The notes under the pieces: model-generated
Seen by the model: only the letters and a program-made list of their open reading frames with translations
The model's database searches: none
Told to the model about the DNA's origin: nothing
Part shown: positions 44,377 through 53,011 of the stretch, piece after piece
Layout: every line of letters begins with the position of its first letter
Numbering within the stretch: position 1 is the stretch's first letter
Program-made: the position numbers and the translations under genes
NCBI GenBank assembly: GCA_020850225.1
Contig: JADZFD010000007.1
Location: 1-64,000, forward strand
Length of the DNA: 64,000 bases
Source: Saprospiraceae bacterium
Lineage (GTDB): Bacteria > Bacteroidota > Bacteroidia > Chitinophagales > Saprospiraceae
Reading direction: 5' to 3'

Positions 44377-45143
44377 TCGTAAAAATTAATTTGAATCATT
44401 TCGTTTTTTTGCATATTGAGCATTGAGCTAGCTTTGTCGAGGTTAAGAGCAATCTCAAGATAGCCGGATGAGTTGAAAAAAGCTACAGGGTCGCCAATGG
44501 ATACATCACTGTAACCATTACTCAAAAAAGTAATAGGATCATTGGGCTTGTAGTACAATTGAAATCTCCTGTTATTGCGTGCTTTTTCAAAAGCCTCTTT
44601 TTTCAGATTAATAATCACATTTTCAAAATGATCAATATGTATAACCGAAGCTCTTATCTGGTTGGATGTAACAACGGGTTGTATGACTAATTTTTTGTTG
44701 AAATCAGCCACTACAGGCCCGATTTCTTCTATCGGAAGTCCATGACTCAGATATGCAACGGCATGAGCAATGATTATATTGATATTAGACCCTGCTTCGG
44801 GTAGGTCTATCAGGAATACCTGTGTGTCGTCAATATCATCAAACAGCAGACTGAAAACGCCATTATTAGGTCCTACAAAATACTGATTATTCTTTTTAAA
44901 AACGATGAATTCGCTTTTTCTTTTATAATAACAGTTAACAGCTACGACATGGATAGATGAAGGGGCAAATACTGAAATAGTATTTCCTAAAAAGAAAGCC
45001 GCTTGTACAATATCAAATCTGTCAATATTATGACTGATATCAATAATATTTAAATCGTCCCTACGGGATAAAATAGATGCTTTTAATTCGGCAACATAAT
45101 AATCTTTAGTTCCATAATCCGTAGTCAAAGAAACTATTTGCAT
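44373..45143 (-). CDS. SAM hydrolase / DUF62 (SAM hydroxide adenosyltransferase) family protein
   Basis: A 256-residue protein of the DUF62 family, homologous to fluorinase and chlorinase; most bacterial members hydrolyse S-adenosylmethionine to adenosine and methionine. The N-terminal TTDYGTKDYYVAELKASIL bears the ribose-binding Asp8; IDISHNIDRFDIVQAAFFL, VVAVNC, FVGPNNGVFSLLF and IHIDHFENVIINL are family motifs. It lacks a visible chlorinase-type substitution that I could judge without alignment. The overlap with the ABM-fold gene suggests the two act together, though no pathway is known to me. It is divergent from phoH, with a palindrome between them. Confidence 0.9.
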   Translation of the reverse strand: MQIVSLTTDYGTKDYYVAELKASILSRRDDLNIIDISHNIDRFDIVQAAFFLGNTISVFAPSSIHVVAVNCYYKRKSEFIVFKKNNQYFVGPNNGVFSLLFDDIDDTQVFLIDLPEAGSNINIIIAHAVAYLSHGLPIEEIGPVVADFNKKLVIQPVVTSNQIRASVIHIDHFENVIINLKKEAFEKARNNRRFQLYYKPNDPITFLSNGYSDVSIGDPVAFFNSSGYLEIALNLDKASSMLNMQKNEMIQINFYE

Positions 45144-45209
45144 GCCATTTCCGTTAAAATTCTAAAAATTGTAAATCTCATTATGAGAATTTCAAATTAA
45201 ATTCCAATA

Positions 45210-45221
45210 TTTGTGCACAAA
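45210..45221. repeat. Perfect palindrome between the SAM hydrolase gene and phoH
   Basis: TTTGTGCACAAA is a 12-bp perfect palindrome in the 206-bp divergent spacer. It overlaps AATATTTG, a near match to the -7 box on the plus strand. It may be an operator or simply two facing promoter edges. Confidence 0.35.
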
Positions 45222-45349
45222 GAAAAGATTTATAATTGACATATTATAATTAATTTAGATATATAATTAAAGAGTTTAATAAATTTTCAGATGAGATTGT
45301 TATGATTGAACGATCAGAAATTACAAAATCAATAAAAAATTAAGAAATA

Positions 45350-46396
45350 TTGAGTGAAGTTGTTTTGAATATCGAAGGTGTCGACCCGCTTGATTTGTAT
45401 GGAGAGAATAATGCAAAGTTGAATGTCATCAAAAGGACATATCAGGATGTACAGATAACATCAAGGGGAAGTATTATCAAGCTGAAAGGCAATAAACAGT
45501 CCGTCGAAACAGTTAAGGATAAACTGGAAATGATGGTCAGAATGGTGAAAAGTAAACCAGGATTTACAGTACATGATGTGGAGGATCTTATTTCTGATAT
45601 GGAAGGTTCCGAGGATAAAATCCAGCATCATTCATCCCACGGCGTTATCGTGTACGGAAAGAACGGAGCACCCATCAAGGCCAAGACCAAAAATCAAAAA
45701 CTACTTGTAGAATGTTCTGAACAAAACGACATAGTGTTTGCTATCGGTCCGGCAGGTACAGGTAAAACCTATACAGCTGTAGCACTGGCAATCCGTGCAT
45801 TGAAATCTAGGTTGGTCAAGAAAATTATTCTAACCCGTCCAGCAATCGAAGCCGGTGAGCACCTTGGATTTTTACCCGGAGATATGAAGGAAAAGGTAGA
45901 TCCCTATCTGAGACCTTTATACGATGCACTAGACGATATGTTACCTATGGAAAAGCTTAATTTTTTTATTACCAACCGGGTAATTGAAGTGGCACCACTG
46001 GCATTTATGCGTGGTAGAACACTCGATCATGCCTTCATCATCCTGGATGAGGCACAAAACTGTACTTCTACTCAATTGAAAATGTTTCTGACACGTATTG
46101 GACCTAGTGCCAAAGCGATAATCACGGGTGATTTGTCACAGATTGACCTTCCGGGACATCAAAAATCAGGTCTGAGAAAGGCATTGGAAATCTTGGCTCC
46201 GGTCGATGGTATAGGACAATTGTACCTGAGTTCCGAAGATGTGGTCAGGCATCGCCTGGTCAAGGAAATAATCAAGTCTTATGATATGGCTGAAGAAGAA
46301 GAACAGGCAGAAAAACTGAGACAAAGGGAAATAAAGGAAGCAGAATTACAGAAAGCCAAGCTCATAGAACAGGGAATTATTCCCCCGGATTTATAA
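45350..46396 (+). CDS. PhoH-family ATPase
   Basis: A 348-residue PhoH-like P-loop ATPase/RNA helicase-type protein. An N-terminal KH-like region (about 1-90, containing [20 protein letters not shown]) is followed by the ATPase core: [20 protein letters not shown] (Walker A), [38 protein letters not shown] (Walker B) and [13 protein letters not shown]. The first possible initiation codon is TTG at 45350; an in-frame stop lies three codons upstream and no ATG occurs for over 100 bp, so a TTG start is nearly forced. PhoH proteins are linked to RNA metabolism and phosphate stress. It is followed at 20 bp by an OsmC gene and then aroA. Confidence 0.93.
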   Translation: MSEVVLNIEGVDPLDLYGENNAKLNVIKRTYQDVQITSRGSIIKLKGNKQSVETVKDKLEMMVRMVKSKPGFTVHDVEDLISDMEGSEDKIQHHSSHGVIVYGKNGAPIKAKTKNQKLLVECSEQNDIVFAIGPAGTGKTYTAVALAIRALKSRLVKKIILTRPAIEAGEHLGFLPGDMKEKVDPYLRPLYDALDDMLPMEKLNFFITNRVIEVAPLAFMRGRTLDHAFIILDEAQNCTSTQLKMFLTRIGPSAKAIITGDLSQIDLPGHQKSGLRKALEILAPVDGIGQLYLSSEDVVRHRLVKEIIKSYDMAEEEEQAEKLRQREIKEAELQKAKLIEQGIIPPDL

Positions 46397-46416
46397 CCAA
46401 AAATATTAATGATATC

Positions 46417-46836
46417 ATGACATCTACTATCGTTTATTTAGGAAATTTGAGAACAGAATGTACGCACGTTCGTTCCGGACAAACCATAATTACGGATGCA
46501 CCACCGGATAATAACGGTAAAGGTGAGGCTTTTTCCCCTACAGATCTTGCTGCAACTTCTCTGGGAACCTGTATGGTTACTATAATGGGTATCGCTGCAA
46601 ATAATCACAATATCAATATCGACCAGACAAGACTTGAAATAACCAAGCATATGGCATCTGATCCAAGACGTATTGCTGCAATAGATGTAAATATCATTTT
46701 TCCTGGTATACAATATTCTAAAAAAGATAAAAAAATACTGGAGGTAGCCGGTCGAACCTGTCCGGTGGCCTTAAGCCTTCATCCGGATATACAACAGAAT
46801 ATCACATTTGTCTGGCCGGATATGGACAATGCCTGA
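46417..46836 (+). CDS. OsmC/Ohr-family peroxiredoxin-like protein
   Basis: A 139-residue OsmC-type protein. The two redox cysteines are present: Cys52 in TSLGTCMVTIMGI and Cys115 in AGRTCPVALSLHP. FSPTDLAATSLG is the typical active-site helix entry. OsmC/Ohr proteins reduce organic hydroperoxides with thiol partners; the closest group (YhfA-like or OsmC) cannot be decided here. The order phoH-osmC-aroA with short gaps suggests a shared transcript, without an obvious functional link. Confidence 0.92.
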   Translation: MTSTIVYLGNLRTECTHVRSGQTIITDAPPDNNGKGEAFSPTDLAATSLGTCMVTIMGIAANNHNINIDQTRLEITKHMASDPRRIAAIDVNIIFPGIQYSKKDKKILEVAGRTCPVALSLHPDIQQNITFVWPDMDNA

Positions 46837-46883
46837 TAGCAGTAAATCACAGGTGAATACATATTTTAAATCAAAGTACAGGT

Positions 46884-48149
46884 ATGTCAGCTATTGAGAT
46901 TACTTTCACAGAAGCAAAGGCAGAAGGAATAATAGCGTTGAAAGGGTCAAAAAGCATTTCCAATAGGGTTCTTATGATTCGTGCTCTGTCCGGAACTGAT
47001 TTTGTTATTGACAATTTGTCGGACAGTGATGATACCCGTATTTTGGATCAACAGTTAAATTCCGGATCTGATGTCTATGATGTTCAACATGGAGGCACAA
47101 CTTTCCGATTCCTGACAGCTTATCTTGCGCTTCAACCAGGGAATCAGGTGTTGACAGGTTCTGAAAGAATGAAGCAGAGACCGATTCAGCCTCTTGTAGA
47201 AGCATTGAATTATTTGGGTGCAGATATAGAGTATCTGGAAGTAACAGGATACCCTCCTTTGTTGATAAAAAGCCCGAAATCAGCATGGAAAAACCAGGTG
47301 TCACTTCCTGCAAATATCAGTAGTCAGTATATATCGGCATTAATGATGATCGCTCCTGCATTGAAAGATGGATTGAATATCGAATTGACAGATAATGTTG
47401 TATCAGAACCATATATAGATATGACATTATCCGTTATGCAGGATTTTGGTATAGAAATACTAAGAACTGATAATTTAATTACCATACAACCACAGCAGTA
47501 TAAGGTAAAAAATTATGCTGTTGAATCAGACTGGTCATCGGCTGCGTATTATTACCTTATAGCAAGTATAGTTAAAGAGGCGGATATTACTGTTAAAGGA
47601 TTGTATGCCAACAGTATACAGGGTGATGCCGAAATTGTACAAATCGGTGAAAGTTTTGGAATAGTTACGGAATACACTGAAAATCAGATTCGTATTCTTA
47701 AAAGTGGAGACAGTAGTGTGCCGGATTTTTTTGAATATAATTTTATAAAAACCCCTGATTTAGTACAAACAGTCTCTGTTATGTGTGCTGCCCATGGCGT
47801 TCAGGGCTTATTTTCTGGTCTGCAAACACTTAAAATCAAAGAAACTGACAGGATTAAGGCACTGAAAAATGAATTGTGTAAAGTTCAGGTTGCCCTGATT
47901 AAAATGCCGGAAAACCTTAGTAAACAATCGCAGATAGAATACTACCTTCAGGAAGGAAAAGCTACTTTTCCGGATGGCAACCCTGTATTTATAACTTATG
48001 ATGACCATCGGATGGCAATGTGCCTTGCTCCTTTATCAGCTTTGCATCCTATTGTGATTCAACACCCGGAAGTGACTGGCAAAAGCTATCCAAATTTCTG
48101 GAAAGACCTGAATACACTCAAATTCAGTATCAAAGCATGTAATAAGTAA
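46884..48149 (+). CDS. aroA: 3-phosphoshikimate 1-carboxyvinyltransferase (EPSP synthase)
   Basis: A 421-residue enzyme of the shikimate pathway that joins phosphoenolpyruvate to shikimate-3-phosphate. Motifs: LKGSKSISNRVLMIRAL (phosphate and PEP binding, near residue 20), HGGTTFRFLTAYLAL (about 72-86), RPIQPLVEAL, PANISSQYISALMMIAP, and KETDRIKALKNEL near residue 318 with DDHRMAMCLAPLS (about 373-385). The normally GNAGT pattern reads QHGGT here, a drift seen in some families of AroA. The sequence is shorter in its loops but otherwise complete. Confidence 0.94.
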   Translation: MSAIEITFTEAKAEGIIALKGSKSISNRVLMIRALSGTDFVIDNLSDSDDTRILDQQLNSGSDVYDVQHGGTTFRFLTAYLALQPGNQVLTGSERMKQRPIQPLVEALNYLGADIEYLEVTGYPPLLIKSPKSAWKNQVSLPANISSQYISALMMIAPALKDGLNIELTDNVVSEPYIDMTLSVMQDFGIEILRTDNLITIQPQQYKVKNYAVESDWSSAAYYYLIASIVKEADITVKGLYANSIQGDAEIVQIGESFGIVTEYTENQIRILKSGDSSVPDFFEYNFIKTPDLVQTVSVMCAAHGVQGLFSGLQTLKIKETDRIKALKNELCKVQVALIKMPENLSKQSQIEYYLQEGKATFPDGNPVFITYDDHRMAMCLAPLSALHPIVIQHPEVTGKSYPNFWKDLNTLKFSIKACNK

Positions 48150-48306
48150 GTACTAATACAAATGGGCGTTGGTTTTGTAAGTTTATAGTATATCATCGGT
48201 TATTTTAAGAAATATCACTATAAAAATATAAAAAATATCAATAAAAATTCAGTTCTAAAATATTTAACATTACCTTTACATCGTTAAAAAGATAAAAATT
48301 ACTACA

Positions 48307-49356
48307 ATGTACGATGTTATTTTAGCAGCAATAACTGCATTTGCATTAACATATTTATCCATTCCTTCTATCATTTATATAGCTCTGAAGAAGAATTTGG
48401 TAGATACACCCAATGAGCGTAGCTCTCATTCTTCGGGCACACCTTCTTTGGGAGGTATAGCCATCTTTGCAGGAACAGTATTTTCGATTTCATTTTGGGT
48501 ACCATTTCAGTATTTTGACAATCTCCAATATATCCTTGCAGCATTTATAATTATATTTTTGATAGGTGCCAAAGACGATGTCATTTCGATTTCACCCAGG
48601 AGTAAGTTTTTAGGTGAATTATTTGTAACTTCCATTCTGGTATTGAAAGCCAATGTAAAGTTGACAAGTTTGTACGGATTAATGGGTATCTATGTTCTGC
48701 CGGAATATGTCAGTATTATCTTTTCTATCTTTACAATTTTAGTAATTATCAATGGGTTTAACCTGATTGATGGTATTAACGGATTAAGTTCCTCTCTTGG
48801 ATTACTTATTACCTTTGTCTTTGGTATATGGTATTTTTTAATTGGCAGTATTGAATTTTCGGTTATGGCCTTTGCGTTATTTGGTTCTTTGTTGGCTTTT
48901 TTAAAGTTTAATATAACGCCTGCCAAAATATTTATGGGAGATACCGGCTCCTTGTTTGTAGGATTAATATGTGCTATTCTGGCTATTCATTTTATAGAGA
49001 TTCAATCACAGATACCAGAATCACCATATACATTTTCTTCTGCACCTTCAATAGCTATAGGGATATTGATTCTTCCATTATTTGACACATTACGGGTCTT
49101 TATACTTCGCCTGATGAACGGTAAATCTCCTTTTCATCCGGACAGAAGACATATACACCATGCGCTTATAGACGCAGGTCTTTCGCATATGCAGGCCACA
49201 GGATTACTGATAGCTATATCCATAGTGTTTATCATTTTGTCTTTTATGCTTCAAAAGATAGGCAACTTCAATCTACTTGTCATTATCATTTTACTTGCTA
49301 CGGTTTTGTCAATAATAGCAGGCAAATTTGCCAAACGCAAATTATCTAAAGTGTAA
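48307..49356 (+). CDS. MraY/WecA-like undecaprenyl-phosphate sugar-1-phosphate transferase
   Basis: A 349-residue polytopic membrane enzyme (about ten helices) of glycosyltransferase family 4. It carries the family motifs: ERSSHSSGTPSLGGIAIFAG after helix one, FLIGAKDDV, INGFNLIDGINGLSSSLG with catalytic Asp residues, AKIFMGDTGSLFVGL, and the His-rich loop HPDRRHIHHALIDAGLSH. The loop is of the WecA/TagO rather than MraY type, so it probably starts O-antigen, capsule or teichoic-like polymer on undecaprenyl phosphate. No sugar-nucleotide genes lie next to it; the neighbouring crcB may be co-transcribed. Confidence 0.93.
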   Translation: MYDVILAAITAFALTYLSIPSIIYIALKKNLVDTPNERSSHSSGTPSLGGIAIFAGTVFSISFWVPFQYFDNLQYILAAFIIIFLIGAKDDVISISPRSKFLGELFVTSILVLKANVKLTSLYGLMGIYVLPEYVSIIFSIFTILVIINGFNLIDGINGLSSSLGLLITFVFGIWYFLIGSIEFSVMAFALFGSLLAFLKFNITPAKIFMGDTGSLFVGLICAILAIHFIEIQSQIPESPYTFSSAPSIAIGILILPLFDTLRVFILRLMNGKSPFHPDRRHIHHALIDAGLSHMQATGLLIAISIVFIILSFMLQKIGNFNLLVIIILLATVLSIIAGKFAKRKLSKV

Positions 49357-49364
49357 TATTTTTT

Positions 49365-49727
49365 ATGAATGTGGTGTATGTGTTTGTCGGAGGAGGAATT
49401 GGCAGTGTAGCCCGGTTTTACCTGAGTGCGTTGAATATAAATAAGGCTGAAGTTTTCTGGCCTGCCGGAACAATGCTGGCTAATCTTTTGAGTTGTTTTA
49501 TACTGGGTATTTTAACCGCAAAAATCCTTAATGATCAGCTACATGCTTCTGCAGCTTTGTTGCTTATAACCGGTTTTTGTGGTGGATTCAGTACCTTTTC
49601 ATCGTTTAGCTATGAGTTGTATCTGTTTTATCAGAAAGGAGCAATATTATCCGGAATGGTTTATATCGGTGTCAGTCTGATTTTAGGACTGATGTTACTT
49701 GTATTAGGTATGAAGATAAGCAGTTAA
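49365..49727 (+). CDS. crcB: Fluoride channel protein CrcB/Fluc
   Basis: A 120-residue membrane protein with four helices, forming dual-topology dimers that export fluoride. VFVGGGIGSVARFYLSAL contains the conserved GG-G-RF pattern, TMLANLLSCFILGIL the central Asn, and TGFCGGFSTFSSFSYE the Phe-Ser-Thr fluoride path. Complete. It begins 8 bp after the WecA-like gene and converges with the OmpA gene. No fluoride riboswitch was recognised upstream. Confidence 0.95.
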   Translation: MNVVYVFVGGGIGSVARFYLSALNINKAEVFWPAGTMLANLLSCFILGILTAKILNDQLHASAALLLITGFCGGFSTFSSFSYELYLFYQKGAILSGMVYIGVSLILGLMLLVLGMKISS

Positions 49728-49730
49728 TGT

Positions 49731-51707
49731 TTACAGTTTAACAAATTTTAATTCTGTTCTTCTGTTTTGTTGCCTTCCTGCTTCGCTTGTATTTTCTGCT
49801 ATAGGTTCTGTAGCACCTTTTCCCTCGTAAAGGATTCTGTTTGCATTAATATTTTTATTTATCAATGCGTCTGTGACAGCTTTGGCACGTGCTTCGGATA
49901 AGATGAGATTACCTTTTTCTGAGCCAATATTATCTGTGTGTCCCACTATTTTTATCACGAAAGAAGGATGATCAAGCATCATTTTAACAACGTTATTTAT
50001 TTCAAAATCTGAAGTAGGCTGTAATACCGAAGATCCTGTTTCAAAAAATATATTGTGCAGCACCATCGAATAATTATCTGAAAAAATGGTATCTTTAACA
50101 ACCGGAATCAGGTCAATATTTAAAATATAGGGTTGAAAAGTAAAGTCTTCTTTTTGCAGGTCAAAGTGTTGTGAGAAGAAAATATAGCCGGACGCATTGA
50201 CCTTACAAGCATATTGTTGTCCACTTGGTAAAGGCGCAATAAAAAATCCGTCGTTAGCTGTTGTCGTTTTAAACAGTGTTTTATTTGTTATTAAATCCAT
50301 CAATTCAACATCACCTGCCAGGGGTTTTTGAGTGTTTATATCCTGGATATAACCTTTTACGTAGGTCGTCGGTACGGGTCTGGCATTTTCATACAACTCA
50401 AAAGAGTATATATTGATATTCTTGAGTAGTGTATTGTCATTATAGTTTGTGTTGCTGGCAAACCAAGCGGTTTTTCCATCTGAAGATACGGAGAGACTTC
50501 CTTCGTCTCCTTCAGTATTTATAGGAAATCCGATGTTAATGGGTGTACTCCAGGTATTATTGTAGGTGTCAAATCTCGAATAAAAGATATCAAATCCACC
50601 CATACCAGGATGTCCATCTGATCTGAAATATAAGGTCTGTCCGTCAGGGTGCAAAAAGGGGCTTTCATCATCTCCCGTAGAATTCAAAACCGATCCCAGA
50701 TTCCATGGAGTCATCCAACTGTTTTTTTCATCTTTTTGTGTCATCCACAGATCAGCACCACCCACAGAACCTTTTCGCCTGCTCGAAAAAATCATCGTCC
50801 TGCCATCAGCTGATAATGTAGGGTGAGAATCCCATGTTACGGAATTAACAACTTTGCCCATATTAACAGGTTTGGTCCATTCATTGTCCATAAACATGGA
50901 ATAATACAGATCACAGCTACCATAGGATTCTCTGCGGTCACAGGCTGCAAAAACGATATAGTAACCGTCACCGGATATAGCGAAAGCACCTTCGTTGCCT
51001 ACAGTATTTACACCCGACATAGGCCTGGCATTTATCCATGTTGTACTGTCTTTTTGTGCTATGTATATGTCTTCCTGTCCGATAAAATCTCCGGGATTCT
51101 GAATGTTTCTGGTAAAAACAAGATGCTGACCGTCAACAGATATTAGCGGAGAATATTCTGAATGTGCTGTATTTATGATAGGGCCTGCTCCTACAGGATG
51201 GAATGGAACAGGATGCTTAATGGCATGATCTATGAAAAGGCAATTTACTTTCATTTTTTTTGCCTTTTCAATCTTCTGTGCATTGTCTGAAGTGTTGATA
51301 AACTGATCCAGATAAACAGCCGCCTGAGCGTAATTTTTTAATGCTTTTTCAGTTTGAGCAATTGAATAATACATTTCAGGATTAAATGAAGGATTCAGTT
51401 CTATGGCTTTTATAAAAGCTGTTTTTGCTTGTGTATAATTCTGTAATACAAAATATTGAGACCCAAGTCGAAGGTATCCCTCGGTGAAATCAGGTTTTAT
51501 TTTCAATAGTTTATTAAATAATACTATACTTTTTGCTGTTTTTCCGGACTGTGCCAGAGCTTTGGCTTCCTGGTATATTTTAGTCTCTTTGGGTGATAGT
51601 TGTGGACTATCATTGATTTGTGCTAATCCCTGTTGATAAGTTAAGCAACTCAATAAGAATACGAATAAATATTTAATTGTTTTATGGATATACAATAATT
51701 TAGCCAT
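49731..51707 (-). CDS. TPR / PD40 propeller / CRD / OmpA protein, second copy
   Basis: A 658-residue paralogue of the PorE-like protein at 8535-10529, with the same domain order: signal peptide (to about residue 29, GLAQ), TPRs (about 35-150, FTEGYLRLGSQYFVLQNYTQ), PD40 propeller (about 165-450, with PLISVDGQHLVFTR, HPTLSADGRTMIFSSRRKG and SPFLHPDGQTLYFRSDGHPG), a carboxypeptidase-regulatory-like domain (about 460-530, YVKGYIQDINTQKPLAGD), and the OmpA domain (about 545-658, IFFETGSSVLQPTS, KIVGHTDNIGSEKGNLILSE, RTELKFVKL). No PorP/SprF gene is beside it, unlike the first copy. A peptidoglycan-anchored periplasmic role, perhaps with another secretion or envelope complex, is inference. Confidence 0.87.
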   Translation of the reverse strand: MAKLLYIHKTIKYLFVFLLSCLTYQQGLAQINDSPQLSPKETKIYQEAKALAQSGKTAKSIVLFNKLLKIKPDFTEGYLRLGSQYFVLQNYTQAKTAFIKAIELNPSFNPEMYYSIAQTEKALKNYAQAAVYLDQFINTSDNAQKIEKAKKMKVNCLFIDHAIKHPVPFHPVGAGPIINTAHSEYSPLISVDGQHLVFTRNIQNPGDFIGQEDIYIAQKDSTTWINARPMSGVNTVGNEGAFAISGDGYYIVFAACDRRESYGSCDLYYSMFMDNEWTKPVNMGKVVNSVTWDSHPTLSADGRTMIFSSRRKGSVGGADLWMTQKDEKNSWMTPWNLGSVLNSTGDDESPFLHPDGQTLYFRSDGHPGMGGFDIFYSRFDTYNNTWSTPINIGFPINTEGDEGSLSVSSDGKTAWFASNTNYNDNTLLKNINIYSFELYENARPVPTTYVKGYIQDINTQKPLAGDVELMDLITNKTLFKTTTANDGFFIAPLPSGQQYACKVNASGYIFFSQHFDLQKEDFTFQPYILNIDLIPVVKDTIFSDNYSMVLHNIFFETGSSVLQPTSDFEINNVVKMMLDHPSFVIKIVGHTDNIGSEKGNLILSEARAKAVTDALINKNINANRILYEGKGATEPIAENTSEAGRQQNRRTELKFVKL

Positions 51708-51856
51708 GTTTTATAATTTGTATATGACACCTGAATTCAGGTATATAATACGATTTTCTATTCTAAAAGTTGAATTTATTTTTTATGAAACAATACATAT
51801 TATTTCCAATGTGTAACGTAATTTTAGCATGAATTATGCTTAAATTTATCATAAAA

Positions 51857-53011
51857 TCAGCCCCTGGAAGCAATTTCCATGATGCCAGATGATGGTTTTA
51901 CCTGTATAATCTCCGGAAGTAAACCAAAGGTCTTTTGATATGCTGATGATATTTGATCCTGGGTATGATCATCAAGGCTTCCTTTGATCAGATTTATCGT
52001 GCATCCGCCGAAGCCGCCTCCCATCATTCGCGCACCCAAAAAAGCAGTATTGTTTTTGGTATATTCAACCAGCCAGTCCAACTCAGGACAACTGACCTCA
52101 TACTTTTCAGATAAACCTGTATGAGATTGATACAATAAATGTCCTAAAGCTATCGCATCGTTATTGATTAATGCTTCTTTAGTTAACAATACCCTTGCAT
52201 TTTCCTCTACGACATAGCTTACTCTGTTATAGAGCATTTTGTCCATCAAAGGACGAAGATGCTGCAGGTCAGCCAGAGTTATGTCTCTCAGACTTGCAAC
52301 AGGTTTATAATTGGAAGTTATCCAGTCTACTCCCTGTAAACATTGATTGTGCCGCTGATTATATTCCGAGTCCAGCAAATTGTGCTTGACTTGTGTATTA
52401 AACAGATAAAAGGAGTAGTCTCCCCTGAGAAAGTCTATATGTTCAAAGGAATTGTCATGACAATCCAGCATTATAACCTTGTCTTTGTGACCATTGAATA
52501 TGGTAAACTGATCCATTATGCCACCCTGAACACCATAACCTCTCTCGGCGGTTACAGCTTTAAGAACCATATCTTCCGCTACGTGTCCTAAACCATTGAT
52601 TTTTTCTATTACAGAAATCACACCGCATGTCAATGCCGAAGAAGAAGAAACACCTGCTGCAACAGGTAAATCTCCGCCAAATACCATGTCAAATCCGGTA
52701 ACCGGAACGTCGGAGTATACTTTTAAAACCTGTTGTATAAATTTAAACCATCCGATTGAGGTCGAATTGTTGATGTCCTGCCGGCTGATATCAATCCGGT
52801 CGTTGGTATTGGCAGCGATTATTCTGAAAGAGTTATCCCGGTTGGGAGCATAAACAAAACTTATTCCCTGACTGGTAGCGAATGGCAGTACAAAACCATG
52901 ATTATAGTCGGTATGTTCGCCTATGATATTTGCTCTGCCGGGTGCAAAAGAAGCGTATTCATGTTTATATCCGAATGCTTGGATAAATATGGATGCGAGT
53001 GTATTTATCAT
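51857..53011 (-). CDS. galK: Galactokinase
   Basis: A 384-residue GHMP-family kinase that phosphorylates galactose at C1. The galactose signature is PGRANIIGEHTDYNHGFVLP (about residues 24-43), the ATP-binding loop is LPVAAGVSSSSALTCG (about 115-130), and the third motif is ARMMGGGFGGCTINLI. The catalytic Asp lies in YGVQGGIMDQF. Length is typical. Its ATG overlaps the stop of the ABC exporter gene (TCAT at 53011-53014 on the plus strand), so the two are coupled; no other Leloir gene is adjacent. Confidence 0.95.
   Translation of the reverse strand: MINTLASIFIQAFGYKHEYASFAPGRANIIGEHTDYNHGFVLPFATSQGISFVYAPNRDNSFRIIAANTNDRIDISRQDINNSTSIGWFKFIQQVLKVYSDVPVTGFDMVFGGDLPVAAGVSSSSALTCGVISVIEKINGLGHVAEDMVLKAVTAERGYGVQGGIMDQFTIFNGHKDKVIMLDCHDNSFEHIDFLRGDYSFYLFNTQVKHNLLDSEYNQRHNQCLQGVDWITSNYKPVASLRDITLADLQHLRPLMDKMLYNRVSYVVEENARVLLTKEALINNDAIALGHLLYQSHTGLSEKYEVSCPELDWLVEYTKNNTAFLGARMMGGGFGGCTINLIKGSLDDHTQDQISSAYQKTFGLLPEIIQVKPSSGIMEIASRG

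Noticed and set aside
44077..44382. 101-codon plus-strand frame opposite the ABM-fold gene
   Set aside because: The minus-strand frame has a clear family pattern and couples to the SAM hydrolase gene; the plus-strand one has none.
49731..51707. Possible recent duplication of the PorE-like gene
   Set aside because: Domain order is the same but sequence identity is low by eye and the partners differ, so an old paralogue is more likely than a recent copy.
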